Shown here piece after piece: positions 12,901-27,900 of a stretch of DNA of 64,000 bases. Made by a program: the position numbers and the translations under genes. How positions within the stretch are numbered: the first letter of the stretch is position 1; every line of letters begins with the position of its first letter. The stretch covers positions 372,001 to 436,000 of the forward strand of contig PTEX01000235.1 in the NCBI GenBank assembly GCA_003342815.1, written 5' to 3'. This DNA comes from Eudromia elegans (lineage: Eukaryota > Chordata > Aves > Tinamiformes > Tinamidae). A model generated the notes under the pieces. The model was not told the origin of the DNA, did not search any database, and worked only from the letters and a program-made list of their open reading frames with translations.

Positions 12901-15900
12901 CTCACACTAAATGTCTTTCCATATATTTTATTCTACATGTAATAACAGAAAGTATGTTCATGAAAGTGTTTTACACACACTTCCAGAGCATAGCTCTTAC
13001 CACAGACAAAATATTCTCATATAAAACTACAAGCATCAACCTCAACTTTATTTTGTCTACTAAACAACTCGAGTAAGTAATAACCCTGCTTGAGAGCTAA
13101 ACTAAGAATCCTAACAACCAACTTGAAGAAATACAATGAAACAAACATGAAATTAAGAGCTACAAATATTTTAATGACATTTTAAATTGAAGCACTAGCA
13201 CACCACAAACAACTTCCTTTGAAAAAAATAGGCTAAAGTAGGTTATGAATATCAAATTTCACAGGGTAATAGTTCTCAACGCATAGGGTAATAGTTATTA
13301 GCAGAGTCTGTTATATTACTATATTACCAGAGGTTATAGCTATATGAGCCTCCTCAGGAACAGTATAGGGCAGCAGTTAAGATGACAGAAGCTGAATAAG
13401 CACCAAATTCCTAACCCAAAAGTAAAAATGTCTGCATTAATGAGACTAAATACAAGTTACTACCCATTTAACTCTGCTATGGGTCTCTTCTTTCTTCCCT
13501 CCTCTCACTCTTCTTAAACTGCCAAGCAAATAAACCTCCTGTTTAAACTGAATCCACCATTATCATTCTTCAATGAATAATTGCTTGATTTTCTCATTAA
13601 AAGGATAAAATAAAAATGGGCTAATAAATCTAATAAATCTAATAAGTAGAAGCAAGATCCCACTTAAGACATGTAATTTAAGTGTCTTTCAATAATGGGA
13701 TAAAGAAAAAAAAAAACTTTTAACAGTATCTTACCTGTAATAATTAAAAATAATCTTAGAGTAGAATCTATATGAGTATTTTCATTAATAATCTGAATAG
13801 TTTATGCTTGGTAATCAATACTATGGAGACTACTGCATTAGCTTCACTCTTATAGGACACGCAGCATTTGCTTATATCAAGCTCTACTTCCATTTACTGT
13901 AACAAAATTATATATGAAAGGAAACTACAATAAAAAATAAATCTTTTGTAATGAATTGCACATATTAGAGTCTTGTGGAAATATATCTCCTGTGATCTGA
14001 ACTCCAAACTAACTTCTTTTAGAAGTACCTGAAAATCTTGATAAACAAATTTAAAAGCACGCAGACTGCCAAGAGTGAAGATTTTGAAACGGCTCAATGT
14101 AACTTTTGCAAGAGAAAGAAAGAAGTCAGATCATTTCCAGATAATTACAGTGAAATGCTAAAAAACCAAAGAATTAAATAAGCTGAAGTGTTGTGGCTTT
14201 TTATAGGAACATCACAGAGTTGTTTCCTTCCATTTCTGTGAAATTAGTGTTTCCATAAAAATATAAAGAAAAATCATATCTTGATCAAAATACATTTTTG
14301 GATTTATTTTTGGATTTTTTGTTTTTAAGAAAGTCTATTAGTTGCTCTAAATGATCTGGCAGTCACATTTGCCTCACTAGCTCGCACAATCAGAGTGGCC
14401 TTTTTCAGCTTTATTATTACTACAGTATCTCCTCACTTCAAAATGAAGAGTTAATAAAAAAAAAGAAGTAAAGATCTTTAAACAGTAATACTCCAAATAA
14501 CGTTGCTAGGTTCCCAAGTGGTTACTGGAGATTTGTCTAGTGTGTTTGTGTATTTTGATGCATGGCTGACATTACCTGGCATAGTTTTCCCACTTATGTC
14601 AGCATTCATGACAGCAGTAAAAAACAAAGAAAATAAACATATAAAAAAGAGGCATTAAAGTGAAATACTGAGGGGAGGGGCTGCTATTTCAAATGCTTCT
14701 AGAAAGTGCCTCCTTAGCAATATTTAATGTACAAATAAACACAAAACAGACTGACATTAAGTTTCATTTGGACCTTTTCAGTAATTTAGCATCACAATGA
14801 GTGGGGCCAGAGCAGACACTCATGTATTAATGTAGGGACATCCATATTTGGCCACGGGCTGAAACAGCAAGTGGCAAGAAGCCTTCACTCTACATGCAAT
14901 TTAATCAAGCTGAAGAAAATTAAGATACTGTACTAAGTGGTTACAAAGCTGCAACTCACAAGAGATCTCTTGTCCCTCAGGGCAATGGTACAACTTAAAT
15001 GAAATGACCTCGTCTCGGCCCGAGCTGGATTTTTGCCTGCTACGTCCAGGTCTCCCCAGGCTAAACTCTCCTGCTAAACATGCAGAGGAGGATCACACTG
15101 CACATCTCTGCATAGAGCACGTGGCAACTGCTCTCCTGAATGAGCCCAGAGAACAAGATGGTGCCAATCTGAAGCCTAAGAATTTCATTTTACTTTTCTA
15201 CGGAGATGACCACTTTTGAAGAGCCACCACTGAAAAAAGGGACCTTCGTCAGCACCAGTACAGCACTAAGATGAAACAGAAAGAGTGTAAAGAACTGCTC
15301 TATATTACCTGATTTCTTGCTAAGTGTCAAGAAGTAAAGTATCATTGACCCAATACACACTAAAAAGTCTGCAGAATTATCACACAGATACAAAACATTT
15401 GAAAAGTTTTGATCCAAAACCCAAATGTCCTTTTCCCACTCCATTGATATTCCAACAATTACCTGCCAAGATATCCGTATTTCGTGCAGCTATTGTTTTC
15501 ACTTTTATTATTCCCGATTCAGCAGCCTGTAAAAGAACGAAAATAATCAGTTTAGACGCTATTTCATATATCATTACCTGGAAGGAAATAAATACACTTT
15601 TTGTCAGCAGAAATGCATAATTGCAGAGCAAAAACACTTCTGTAGTGTTTTTGGTAAGCCAGGGTAATGCAGCAGTGAAGTCTCTGTATTTTCTGAAATT
15701 ATTTATCAGGGTTCTACAGGAAGGCACTTATCCTGTAGTTCAGAATTTACAACAAACAAACAAAAAATCAACATATTGCTTTCCAGTCCCATGAATTCAA
15801 AGAAAAATCTCTAGATAACAAGAAAGGTGATAAGCAGTTTTTATAGGGTTTTAGGCAGTAAAACAACTCTCATCTACATATCATCTAACACACATCAGCT

Positions 15901-18900
15901 CAAAATTCTGAAGATCTTATGCCTATCAGCTATTATATCATCTCTTAATATTTAAGCAGTAAAATACAGTTAGTAAGCTAGATGTGGTGCTCAACACTTG
16001 AATTTCATGATATTTCTTCCAGCCACCTCAGAGTATTTTCATTTCTAGAAAAGGCCTCTGTTTAAAACAAAACAAAACACGGGGATCAAAGCATCATTTT
16101 CTCTTGGATTTTGTACCTCCCTTCCCATTTGCAAATTCCCATTCTGCCATCCCAGCCATGGCAGCAGTTTCTGTCCTGGCCCCATAAGAACCACTGGGAC
16201 TACCAAGAACAGATCCCGCTGCCTCTCCCGCAGGGGGAGGCTACTGGAGAATCTGATTTCCCAAATTTCAGAGGACGCTTATCAACTCTTAATTCTGTTT
16301 CACATTTCTGCATAATTATTGAACTAAGGCTTTCCGCTTTTCCCCTGATTTTACCTCCCTCTTTGGATCATTAGCTTGGCTCTACATAAAGTGGATTAGA
16401 GAAGCAGACATTCTGGCAGCAGAAACACCAAAGTGATGGTACCTAAAACTCTATCATGTAGCAAGATTCCCCTTCCAGCAGAGCACTATCCAAATAATAT
16501 TTCCCAGGAATACGGACTGAACATAAATTTAAAATAAAACACTAGAGACTTCATATACATACTTTATTAAATCAAAATAGCTAAATTAGAAACAGAAAGC
16601 TTCATTTTTCAACACAGTTTTCAGTTGCCAACACACATATAGAGAGATAAAGCAAAATTGTGTCATCATTACATTGGAAGTAACATCTACTCTGTACTCT
16701 GTAAATTAGAAATGCAATTTACACTTGCTCATGAAATTTGGGGAATTATTTAAGTTTTGCTAAATGCAGTGTTTCTACTAAAAAAAAAAAAAATGTGTAA
16801 CACACACACAGTGCCTGAACTGACATACATCGTGCTCAAATGAACACGAATTGACAGGCAAATGTATCTCCTGCATAATCAAAACAAGGAGTGCTGAATG
16901 CAGCCCTCATTTATTTTAATTACATTAAAGTGTCTTAGTGTCTAAGTTTTAAGTCAATCCCTGTTCTGCTCTGGTAATAAATTGCAAGCTAATTGCGGGG
17001 GAGGAATGGGAAGGGTCTTGTCAAAACAAATTATTCTCATTAATTAATATGAAGGATTTGTTACAGTCCAAGTTCCATTATCTCCAGACTAAACCTAACA
17101 GCAATTTGTTTTTTTCTTGACAGTGGTTCAAGCCTCAATCTGCTAAGAGATACTAAGCCTGCCTGCCCACACATGGGACAGCCACACGTTCTATGGCTTC
17201 TTTGGATGAAGAAAGAAAAAAAATAGCAATTTATAACACACATCTTAGCTGTTTCTACTCCAGAAGATGTCCAGTATGAGACTGGGCATTTCACTCTATG
17301 AATATGTGAAAGTATATTATCATAAACAAAATAACACACCATGTTATTAAAGCAGTTGTCACTTTTAAAAAGTGTTACCAGTGCTTTAGTTAGCACTGCT
17401 GTAAATGGGAAGAGTCTAATGAGTCAGTCAGAGCTCTTTACTCCTTAAAAGAAGCAGTCACGCACAACTCCTAGGGAGTTACAAAGCTCCAGTGCACCCG
17501 AAACCTTTGGCCAGATTTTTTATTCTGCTACTTTAATACCTGTGTACTTAATTGAAATAAAATGCCATGGGCACAGACCGGCCACTGTTCACTTGCTCCA
17601 ACCTCGGCTGCGATAACTGCAGCTCTCAGTTTGGAGAGGGGGGATCTCTGTGGAGAACAGAGATTCTCAGTGATAGCTCATATCCGAATTGGTCTTCTGA
17701 GTACTGGTAATAAAACAGTCAAAATTTTTGTATGAAATCTCATTATGGCTCCCTGGGCTCAAGCACTTGCATTATCTTTCCATTTCCATAGAACTTCCTA
17801 GCTATTTGCTTATTACTTGGAAACCACTTAACAGAAACAAAAGTAAATAAATTCCTCATTTGCTTTACAAAAATCAAGAAATACACAATATATACTGCAA
17901 ACCTTATAGAAAGAGCTATAAGCTTTTTTCTATACACAGCTTCCTTTTCATTCTGCATCTTAGAAATTAAGTTCTTTTTCCAGCATTCAATCTGATAGTG
18001 AAAACATTCACAACTCCCTAACAATTTCTGCCTAAAGCTACAGTACAAACACATGCTGTCTTCACAGATTTGAATTCTCAAATCCAGATCCCCTGTTTTT
18101 TATCCAACTTTTAATAGTTTCTCTGAGCTAAAACTTTCCCCCTTCTCACTGACTTCTTAGTCCAACTAGGAAGGAACTTTGGTCTTCCCATCTCTGAAAC
18201 CTCTTCCAGTCTTGGAGGCGTTAATGCCTGCACAGGGTCAAAGCACCGACAAGGAAGCAGGGAGGTACTAGCACAAGCAGGGCACGCAGCTCTGCTGGTC
18301 ACCGTGCAGGATGCTGCAGCGGTACCTGATAAGCAGCAGCAGCTCAGGGACAGCTGCACCTGGAGTCTGCCTTTTGGGGAAGCACTGGGAAAGCTCCCAA
18401 CCTCAACTGCAGGCTGAGATCCATCTCAGAAGATGGTATTGCAGGTAACTCTGGTGATGCTGATGGTACTTGGCAGCTCTGGAAAAGAATGGCCAGAAGA
18501 AATAGTGGCCTAGTGTTTATTTGAATGCATAACTGTGCAATTATTTAGGGCAAAGACATCACAGAACCCCCCAGCGCAATGTGTCAGCACATACGGACAC
18601 GCAAGGTGCCACAGGCTTGACTGTAGTGCCATCTGACAGCACATCAGCTCTTCCACAGTAACTCTCTAGGACTTGCTCCTACTTGGGGGTAAATGTGCAA
18701 GAGCTACCTTTTTTCTTTCATGGAAAATAATAATACACTTACTAACTTTTCAAAGGGAAGGATGACACAAAATTCTTATATAGAAAGAAGGGAAGTTTCA
18801 GGAGGGGAAAGAAACATCCATTATCTTTGCTATACTGGCAATTTAAAAAAGGTTTTGGACTTGCTGGTCCTCAAAGGGACTGGTACTGCTCAACAGGACC

Positions 18901-21900
18901 AGAAGTCAGCACAAAGACACACAAATAAAAACAGCATCCAGAGATATTCAACAGAACAGCAGGCCTCAGCTTCGATTTCTCCTACAGACTGATCTAAATT
19001 TTAAACATATTCTTGTGTATGATCTTCTAAACAGAACAGCATTGTTACCAAGAAGTAATAAAACCACAAACTTACACTGCTAATGTTTTAAAAGACTATT
19101 TGTGTCTCAATTAAAAGTTTAGAGCAACTCCAGCCTCCAGAGATAGTGCAATTGCTGAACGTCTTTGCCAGTCTGATTAAGTAAACTTTTGATTTATCTT
19201 TTCTAAAGATGAAAAGCATTCAGGACCTTTGGGAATAATAATCTGCACTGTTACTTAAATCTCATCTTCTGTAAAGCTTTTACTAAGACTGGATCTTATT
19301 TTTTTCTATTCATCACTATTTGCCTTGCGAACCATTCTAAACCTATATTCATTAGTTTAGACAAGAGAAACTCAAAAGTACAGCTTCATACTTGCTCCGG
19401 TGTGCTGTGTGTGCTGCTACTTGGGAAAGGACACACAAGGAAAAAAAACCACCACCACCAATAAAACCACTAAAAGAGTCCCGTGAAAGTACTCAAGTAT
19501 AACACGTGTGAAAAAAAAGCTGTATTTTTATTTTCCTCATGAATAGTACAACCACTACTCATATTCTTGCCTTTTTTTTTTTTTTTTTTTAACAGATCTG
19601 TATGCTCATTTTCTCCACATCTGAACAGCTGAATGCTGGTTCTGATCTCATTGTCCTGGGTACTGACAGTGATTTATTGTATTAGATGATTTACTGCTTT
19701 CGGATTAGAGCTTGTTCACACCGACTGGCTCACAGAAAAGGCAACGGGCACTCCGAGTCTCTGGGACTGTAGCATCATATTGCAGAGAAAAACACAGTTA
19801 TGGAATACATGAGCTAAATCCTTTAGTTAACTGGGCACATGCAAGTCCATGAAATCAGAGAGGAGACGCTCAGGGCCGAGATCAGGGAGAGGCCCAACCT
19901 CTGCCAGGGCCGTGGTGCCGGGCGAAGGCTACTGATCACTGAAAGAAGGTAAATATCACAACTTCAAGGAGAGAAGGGCAGGGAAGAACATTAAGAAACA
20001 ACAGGCCAGTCAGCCTCACATCAGCCCCAGGCACCTGGCAGGGCTATGAGATGACTGGGAACAGTTCACAAAAATTTACCAAGAGCCTGACCAGCTTGGT
20101 TGTCTTCTACAATCAGATGACAGACTGTACAGCTGAGGAGACAGCAGTGCACACTGTACACACTGACTACAGAGAGGCCTTTAACACATTCTCCAGCCAC
20201 ATCTGTACAGTCAAACTGGTGAGGCAAGCAAGGCAGGTGAAAAAATGGCTAGATTGTCAGGCTGTGAGGATGGTGACAAGCATTAGGAAGTGAAGCCGGC
20301 ACCCTGTCACCGGGGCAAATACCACTTAACAACTAAGCGACACAGGTAACGAGACAGCCTGCAGAGAGAAATCAAGCACGGGTTCAACGCACTGGAGGGC
20401 AGGGCTGCTGCTCAGAGGAACCCACTCAGGCTGCGCGGGAACGCACTCAGTGGGCTCACGGGAACCCAGGCCATGCACCAAGGCAGAGGCAAAGTCCTGC
20501 ACTTGGTATAACTTAACTGGCGCATCAGCACACGCTGGGGGCTGATCAGCCAGAGAGGAGCTTTGCAGAACGTGACCCATAGGTCCTGTCATGTTCCTGT
20601 CATGTCCACAGCACAGTAAGAGGAACAAGAGTTTTCCTTTCTGACTAGCATATGAGTCTGCTGCTGCAGTATAGTGTGTCCAGTTTGGGACTCCCTGGCA
20701 CAAGTTTTTTTTTTTTTTTTTTTTAATCAAAAAATTAATACATTTGCCTTTTTTGTTCTGGTTACCTCAATTTAGCATGTAAACACATGAAAATAGTCAG
20801 TCTCCATTCATGCAGAAGACAGTTTCTTTAACTGTTTATACTCTACCCAAGAGAGATGCAAAATTGCTCATTTATTCTAAATCATGATCTAGCAGTGCTC
20901 AATGGAAGAAATAAATAATGTATATCCCAACAACAGTGAAATATTTGAAGATACCAAATTCTAATCCCTGCTAAACTCTACTCAAGATCAGTACTAGCAT
21001 CAATATCTGATGCTCTAATACTGTGAAAAAAACAGACAAGCTAATTGATTCCACTATACAATTGCTCCACTAACTCAAGATTTATGATATCCCATATTTT
21101 TTTGCAGAGAACCTTGTTCATTTCCAGCTTTAGTGCAACTATATTAGTTGCCTTGATGATAAAAGTGCTATTTCTATTGACAACAGCATTACTCTTCTAG
21201 TCTACTACTAATCTTCTGAATTTTCAGCCTCAAGTATCAGCAACCAATTCAAAACCCTGAAGGTTAATCGTCAATAATGCTAGAAGAGGTGCCAGCGTTA
21301 TCTAAATTGCTTCCTAGCTCTTGTGTCACCTGAGGTGGATGTGTAGGTAAAGACAGTGGAATCTAAACATTCGATATCAAGATTTTTCATTTGACACTCA
21401 AAACACTGTATCTCAGTTGGAAAACTATAACTTATAAATCAACAGACTACTGAGCTGCACTGATGGAAATGTAAAGAACAATGTTCACCAGGAGCTGATA
21501 CTGAAGAAACAACCACTGAGTAAAAATTTCTTATTCAAGCCTCTCTCTTGTATTGTAGCATACAGTCAGGATGTACACAATATTTTTTACATATTTTATA
21601 TATACTTACATGTGTGTGTCCACTAGGACATATGGTTATTTAATAAAGTCCATGCCAAGTATTAACATATTTTTGAATAATCCATCAAGTGCAATATAAT
21701 TGATTATAAAAGTCACTAGAATAGAGCATTTGAGTATTCATTACGTGTTTTTATCAAAACAATCATAATTCCACACAAATTACACTTGAATTTTAGACTG
21801 ATTTTATATTCAGCTTGTTGATCTGAACAGATGGGACCAGAAAACTCCTGAGGCATTGTCACAGACACTATTTTCAGAGTCACTCAGTCAGAGATTGTAA

Positions 21901-24900
21901 ACCCATGACAGTGATAGCTGTTTGCCTGGCACCTGGTGAAACGAAGCTACAGTCACAGTTTGGACAACAAGTTAGAACCTGGGTCTCCAAAAACCTACTT
22001 TCCAAAATACAGGTTTCCTGTATAAACTTCAGGGACCCATAGGAGTGGAGGAGAGTTCACACAAATTTAAGCATCTAGACTTCGATTACAATTGAAATGT
22101 AGTCCCTACTGACTGCTCCTTAGTTCTTAAGGCTCCTCCTTAAGCTAATTCCACTGACCCATCAGCAGGGGCTCAATACACTTGTCCAAGACTGGGCCTC
22201 TACGTGAGACATCTACACGTACACTGCAGGATGTAGTGCAGGATGCATGGCAGACCCATTCCTTCCTGGAACAGTTGCTGCAAGTTAAGCGAAATACATC
22301 AGGGCATCACAAGCAGCAAAAGTACCTACGTGTGGACAGCAGACCGAATCCTTGGCATCTACTGCAAGGTCCTCTGAAAAGCTGCCCGGCTCCACTGACT
22401 GTATTGACTATAGTTCACACTGAACAGAGCACATGGGAATCAATGAAGGGACCAAAAATAGGCATCTTAATCCTGCACCAAAATTCTACCTTTAAAAAAC
22501 ATATAGATAGACTGAGGTACAGAATCTTTTTCATAAGTTCAATAAATAATGGATTATATATTTTAGGATAGTAAGAATGATGTATTAAAGTTTTAAGATA
22601 CTATATGATGGAGACATTTGGCCTACACACATAATGTCATCCATTCTTGAACACAGGGCATTTACTATCAAAGACTAAAACAGAAGGAAGAAAAAAGGTC
22701 ACATGAAATTTAAGATTATAACAAAACTTGAAACTTAGAAGACAGCTGAATAGAAGATCGTGGTCTCCCAGAAACATAACAGTGAATTTTTAAAAAGAAT
22801 GTATTTTTAAAAAAAAAAAGTATTACTGAATGCCAATTATTTTGAAGAAAACTAAATAAAAACAGAACCAAAAAAACCACACACAGATAACTGATTCCAA
22901 ACATGAAGCTAGCAGACTTGGTAACAGGTAACAGTAAGCAATAAAAAAAGGGACTGTAGGAAATACTAGGACTCACCTGTTTCATGTTACCAGCTCAGCT
23001 ACTGGCTACTGACCAGGGAACTCTACAGAACGACTTCTAGCCACATGTGCAAGACACATGCTTGAGTGGAAACTGCCTAATTACAAAAATATGCATTTTA
23101 CAGATCACAGTTTCTGCACCTCAGAAGAATTTTCAAAAATTAGCTAAGTGTTGACTCATTAAAGCAAAAAAAAAAAAAAATCTTTCTACAACATTTGCAT
23201 CTTTCTGAATTAATGCTGTGCAAATCTGAAAATTAACCAATTTGGCAAGCTCACTGAAGGTTAGGTTCCCTATTGCTTCAAGATTACTTAATACACTTTT
23301 AATGGAAAAATAAAGCAAAAAAAACTCACCAAAACTCAGTTGCCCATATAACAAATAATTTATGTATGCTTGTTCTATGTCCGATCCATTTGCTTTCTGT
23401 TTTTCCATTGTGCTAGTAGCATGAACAGAGCTCTCTCAATCTCATTAATACCAAAACCTAGCAATATCAGGTGACTCAAAGGGACAAATTATAAGGCATT
23501 TCTGTACATCTTTTTCTTTCTTAATCTCTCTCCACTTTGTGAACAGACTTTCTAAAATACTGTTGCTATTGCAAAACAAACAGCTAACATTAACACACCA
23601 CTTTTTTACTATTCATTACAGTTGCATCAGGAATCAAAAAGTAAAAATTTATCAATATGAATATCTGAATACCACTTGAAAACTATAAACTTAATTCGCT
23701 TCTGTAACATGTTTAAATATTGCAATATATCCTTATATTTAATTTTGCTACCCAATGGTATCAGAAACTTTCAAACTACTTTTTCAACATTAGCACTAAA
23801 TCTTTTCAGTATCAGCAAATTATCCCAGCATTAGAATGACTTAAGTGGATGCAAGCGCCACATATATGTCCATACAGAAAGAGGTGGGCTTCAAAGAAAG
23901 AAAAGCATGAATCAAACTGTGTTCACAGTACACAACGGGGAGTCCCTAAAAAGGGGCTAAATAACTCACAGTACAAGAAAGCAATTCTAAAAACAATTTC
24001 TTACTTATCCAGAAGTTGTTTATGTCTGAAGTGTGTCCAAAGAAGGGCGGTGAAGCTGGTGAAAGGCCAGGAGCACAGAGCTTACCAGGAGCAGCTGAGG
24101 GAGCTGGGGCTATTTAGTCTGCAGAAGGGGAGACTCAGGAGAGACTTTATCGCTCTCTACCACCACCTGAAAGCAGATTGCAGCAAGGTGGAGGTCAATT
24201 TCTTCTCCAGATTAACTACCGATTGGACAAGAAAAAATGGTCTCAAGTTGTGCCAGGGGAGATTCAGGTTAGACATCAGGAAGAATTTCTGCACAGAAGG
24301 AGCAGTGACACACTGGGACAGGCTGCCCAGGGCGGAGTCCCCCCTCCCTGGCAGCATTCAGGACATGTGTAGATGGAGCATTTAGGGACATGGTTTAGCA
24401 GGCAGGGTGGTGAGGGGCTTGCAGTTAGACTCGATGATCTCAAAGGTCTTTTTCAACCGCAGTGATTCTATGATTCTATGACTCTTTAAGCTTTACTCAA
24501 AGAACTTAAAGCCACTTGCCTACAGGTAATGTTATAATAAAGGCAGGAAAATAACCTGCATATGAAAATCCATAGTTTAACAAAAGCAACTCTGTTCCTT
24601 TTTAAAGGCTGTGAAAAGAAACAGTATGGAAAGAATATCAAAAATATCTATATTTCAAGAATCTCTGGAGACCACTTTCAGTGAAATATTCCAAGCTGAA
24701 GAAGCGCTGCTTTACCAAGTGTCCATGCAAAGCTGGGAGAAGTAAAACATTATTTAACTCCACATCCACTGTTACAAGTTACTCCATCAGCAAACTTCCT
24801 AAGGATGCTATGACTTCCAAACTACGAAGGGGCTGCTGAGTGGAAAGCACGACTCCATTCCAGCACTAGCCATGCACGGCAAGCAGTCACCCAAGCTCTT

Positions 24901-27900
24901 CTCCAACCTTTCTGTCCTTTCCTTGCCTCCCCTTCGCTGTGCAGAAACACTCCTGTAACAGGGCAGAGAGCTCGGCCATGGTTAAATCGGTTTTCAGGGC
25001 TTTGTAAGCTCCCTTAACTGTTAGTAAATAAACAAATAAATAAATAAAACGGAAAAATCTTGTTAAACCTAGGGGCTACAAGCCAACTTAGAAAACTCAG
25101 ACAGCTGGATCTATACAGACAACACGGAGTTACAAGACTGGAAAAAGTCTGACATTCAGGTTGAGACTAAGGTTTTAGTATGATTCCTCTTGCCTCTTCA
25201 TTTCAATTATTTGTTAAATATTTCCCACTGTATTTCTAAAGCTCCTTACCCAACCAAACTATCTCACCAAATCAGTTGCTACTTAGAGAACCGTATTTCT
25301 AAACAGAATAAGGAACTGTAGGTAATTGATTTAGCACATTAAATTTTCAATATTATGATAAGAAAGTCATATACCAGTTCCATTTCTAAGTTTTTTTTTT
25401 AATTAAGGATTTTTTGTTAATAAAAAAAAAAAGAAAAACTTCTGCTCAATTACTGAAGATGATGGCTCACCAATTACTCAAGATGATGGTTTAAAGCAGC
25501 ACGGCCTGCCTTGGCACACCCTCAGCACAGGATATTTCACCTGCAGTCACGAGCAAGTTAAGACCGCACCGAGCTCGGGTACGCACACTATGCAGGTCAA
25601 CCCAGAGGCAGAAGTTAAGCACTACTCTGTATTAATAACAAGCAAAGTCTGAGCCCCACAATATTAAAGATAGAGTAGGGCCAAGTTATACTTGTCTTCT
25701 AGGTGAAGCATCAGATTATTAGACATAACACAAGCAGGACTGCTGCTGGTACCTTGCTGGCTGCTCGCACTGTGAAAACAGGAGTATGTTTGTCAGTAGT
25801 GTCATTAGTTGCACATCTGCCAAGAAAAATAGTTTGGGCATTTCACAGACATGCAGTCACCGCAACACTTGTTGGTCACAGTGTATACTTTACATGTTTA
25901 GAGTATTTCTATAGACAATCTTAAGTAAAATGTTGGATTTATACCCTAATCAGACAGAAACAGACAAGAAAATCCTAACAATGTTGGTCTGAAATCTAAG
26001 AGCAATCAGTATTCTCCATAACCTTAAAAAAAAAAAAAAAAGCAAATCTAACACATGGTTACTCCCAAAACACTGCCAGCAACATAATGTGAAATCCACA
26101 AACTCTCTCTTCAGTTCCCATTTTGCATAGCACTAAGTGACATGACTGAGCAAACAAATGGCTCTGCTCACATGCATAACCTGCATATAGACAGCACAGA
26201 TGCATCTAGGCTGCTTTGGGGGCAAAAATACTTCCTGTTATTTCTTAGGGAGAAATTCTTTCTGCTTGTAAGGGGAAGGAGATTTCTGGGTTTGCCACAT
26301 ACCTGTGGCACGTAACACAAGTTTAGCATTTAACAAGTTTAACAAGTTTAACACTGAGAGATAGTCAACAGTTTTAAGGTTTCCTAACAGATCACCAGAG
26401 CATTAGGAGAAATCTCAAAAATCCGCTTTCAGAAATGACTAGTCTTAACAACTACATGATCTCTACACAAATATGACTTACTAAGAAAACTTTACAGACT
26501 CAGAAGTAATTGAAACTGTACAGAAGTGTTAAAAACATAGAAGAGCTCAGGTTTCATTCCCATCAAAGTCTTAAGATCTTAATTTGGGCACTTGACTGAG
26601 AAGGTCTAAATCTCCCAGATTTCAAAAGATTCCTTTTCTGCTGAGCCCCCAATTTGGAAAAAAAAACTCTCTAGGCCACGTACCTGACTGTTTGAAAAAT
26701 TATCCAGTACTATTCTGCTTTCCATCTTTGTATATATTATATCTTTGTAGATATAATAAATATGGCACTAGTTATATAACATGTACATTTATTTTATATA
26801 TACACACACAAGCATGTGCATGAATGTATACAACATGTGAATTACAAAACATATTTAAAAACTGTAAAATAAAATCCTATTTAATTAAAAGCAGCATTAG
26901 TTTTCTGATCATGCCACTTTCTAACTTACAGTACTGATCCAAAAAGGTTGTGTTCTCATTAATGAGCTGGGCAGCCAGCAGAACCGAGAACTGCACTACT
27001 CCCTTCACCAGCACCAAGCTAGCAACTAAATTCATTTTGCAGAAGTTTCATTAACACTGTTAGCAAAAAAAAAAAAAAAAAAAAAGAGTAGACAGAAATA
27101 ATTTTAGAAAGAGCTGACGATAACAAATAGCTGTGAGCAAAGTTGTCCTCAGAAACTGAAAGGATTATTAAAAGCAGTTTACACGCAGCACCCATCAAAT
27201 CTTTCTAACAACTAGAATAGAGCTCGTAACCATTACTTTTAGAGTGCCGATTTTTCAATAGCTTTATCACACTATGACATCTTTAAGAGTGAGACAGAGG
27301 CACACAAAGCTGCAAGATAAGCACATAAGCTACACAGCATGAGGTGGTAACGGGAGCAGTCTAGTTATACTGCAAGTATTCGGTGAGATTATAAGTATTA
27401 GGAATCAGTGTAAAGAAGCCTATGTTTAAAAGTAGTTCAAAATACTGGCACTGCTCCAAGCCAGTAAGAAGACCATTCAACTCCTCTGATCAGTGGCCAA
27501 ATCTAATCGTGATTGGAAGCAACGTGTATGATTCAAATTCATCAGCGGATATCTGACAGACAGGAAAGTAGGATATGAGTTTCCTTTAGAACTGGAGAGG
27601 AGGGCGAGGAAAAAAAAAAAAAAAAAAAAACACACCAAGCTCCCGGAGCAGGAATCGGCCTTACTTCCTCACAGCTCCAGAGCAGATCCCATCACAGGGC
27701 TGTGATCGCTCACCTCAGCCTTCTCGGTGGACCCACAGCTCAGGGCAGAGGAGGTCCCACCTCTCTGGGAACACCGGCCACTACTGCTCCGTAAGTGCCC
27801 CCTATCCAAACTCCACACAACCGCAGAGAACACGATTCAAAGCACTTTTAGTAGCTAAGTAAGCTTCATAAACTGCTGCTAAGATGCGGAAGAGAACACA

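Noticed and set aside
22182-22571. + strand open frame of 129 codons in MON2 intron 1
   Set aside because: It starts at TTG, shows no family motif and has biased random composition, with no splice or promoter context.
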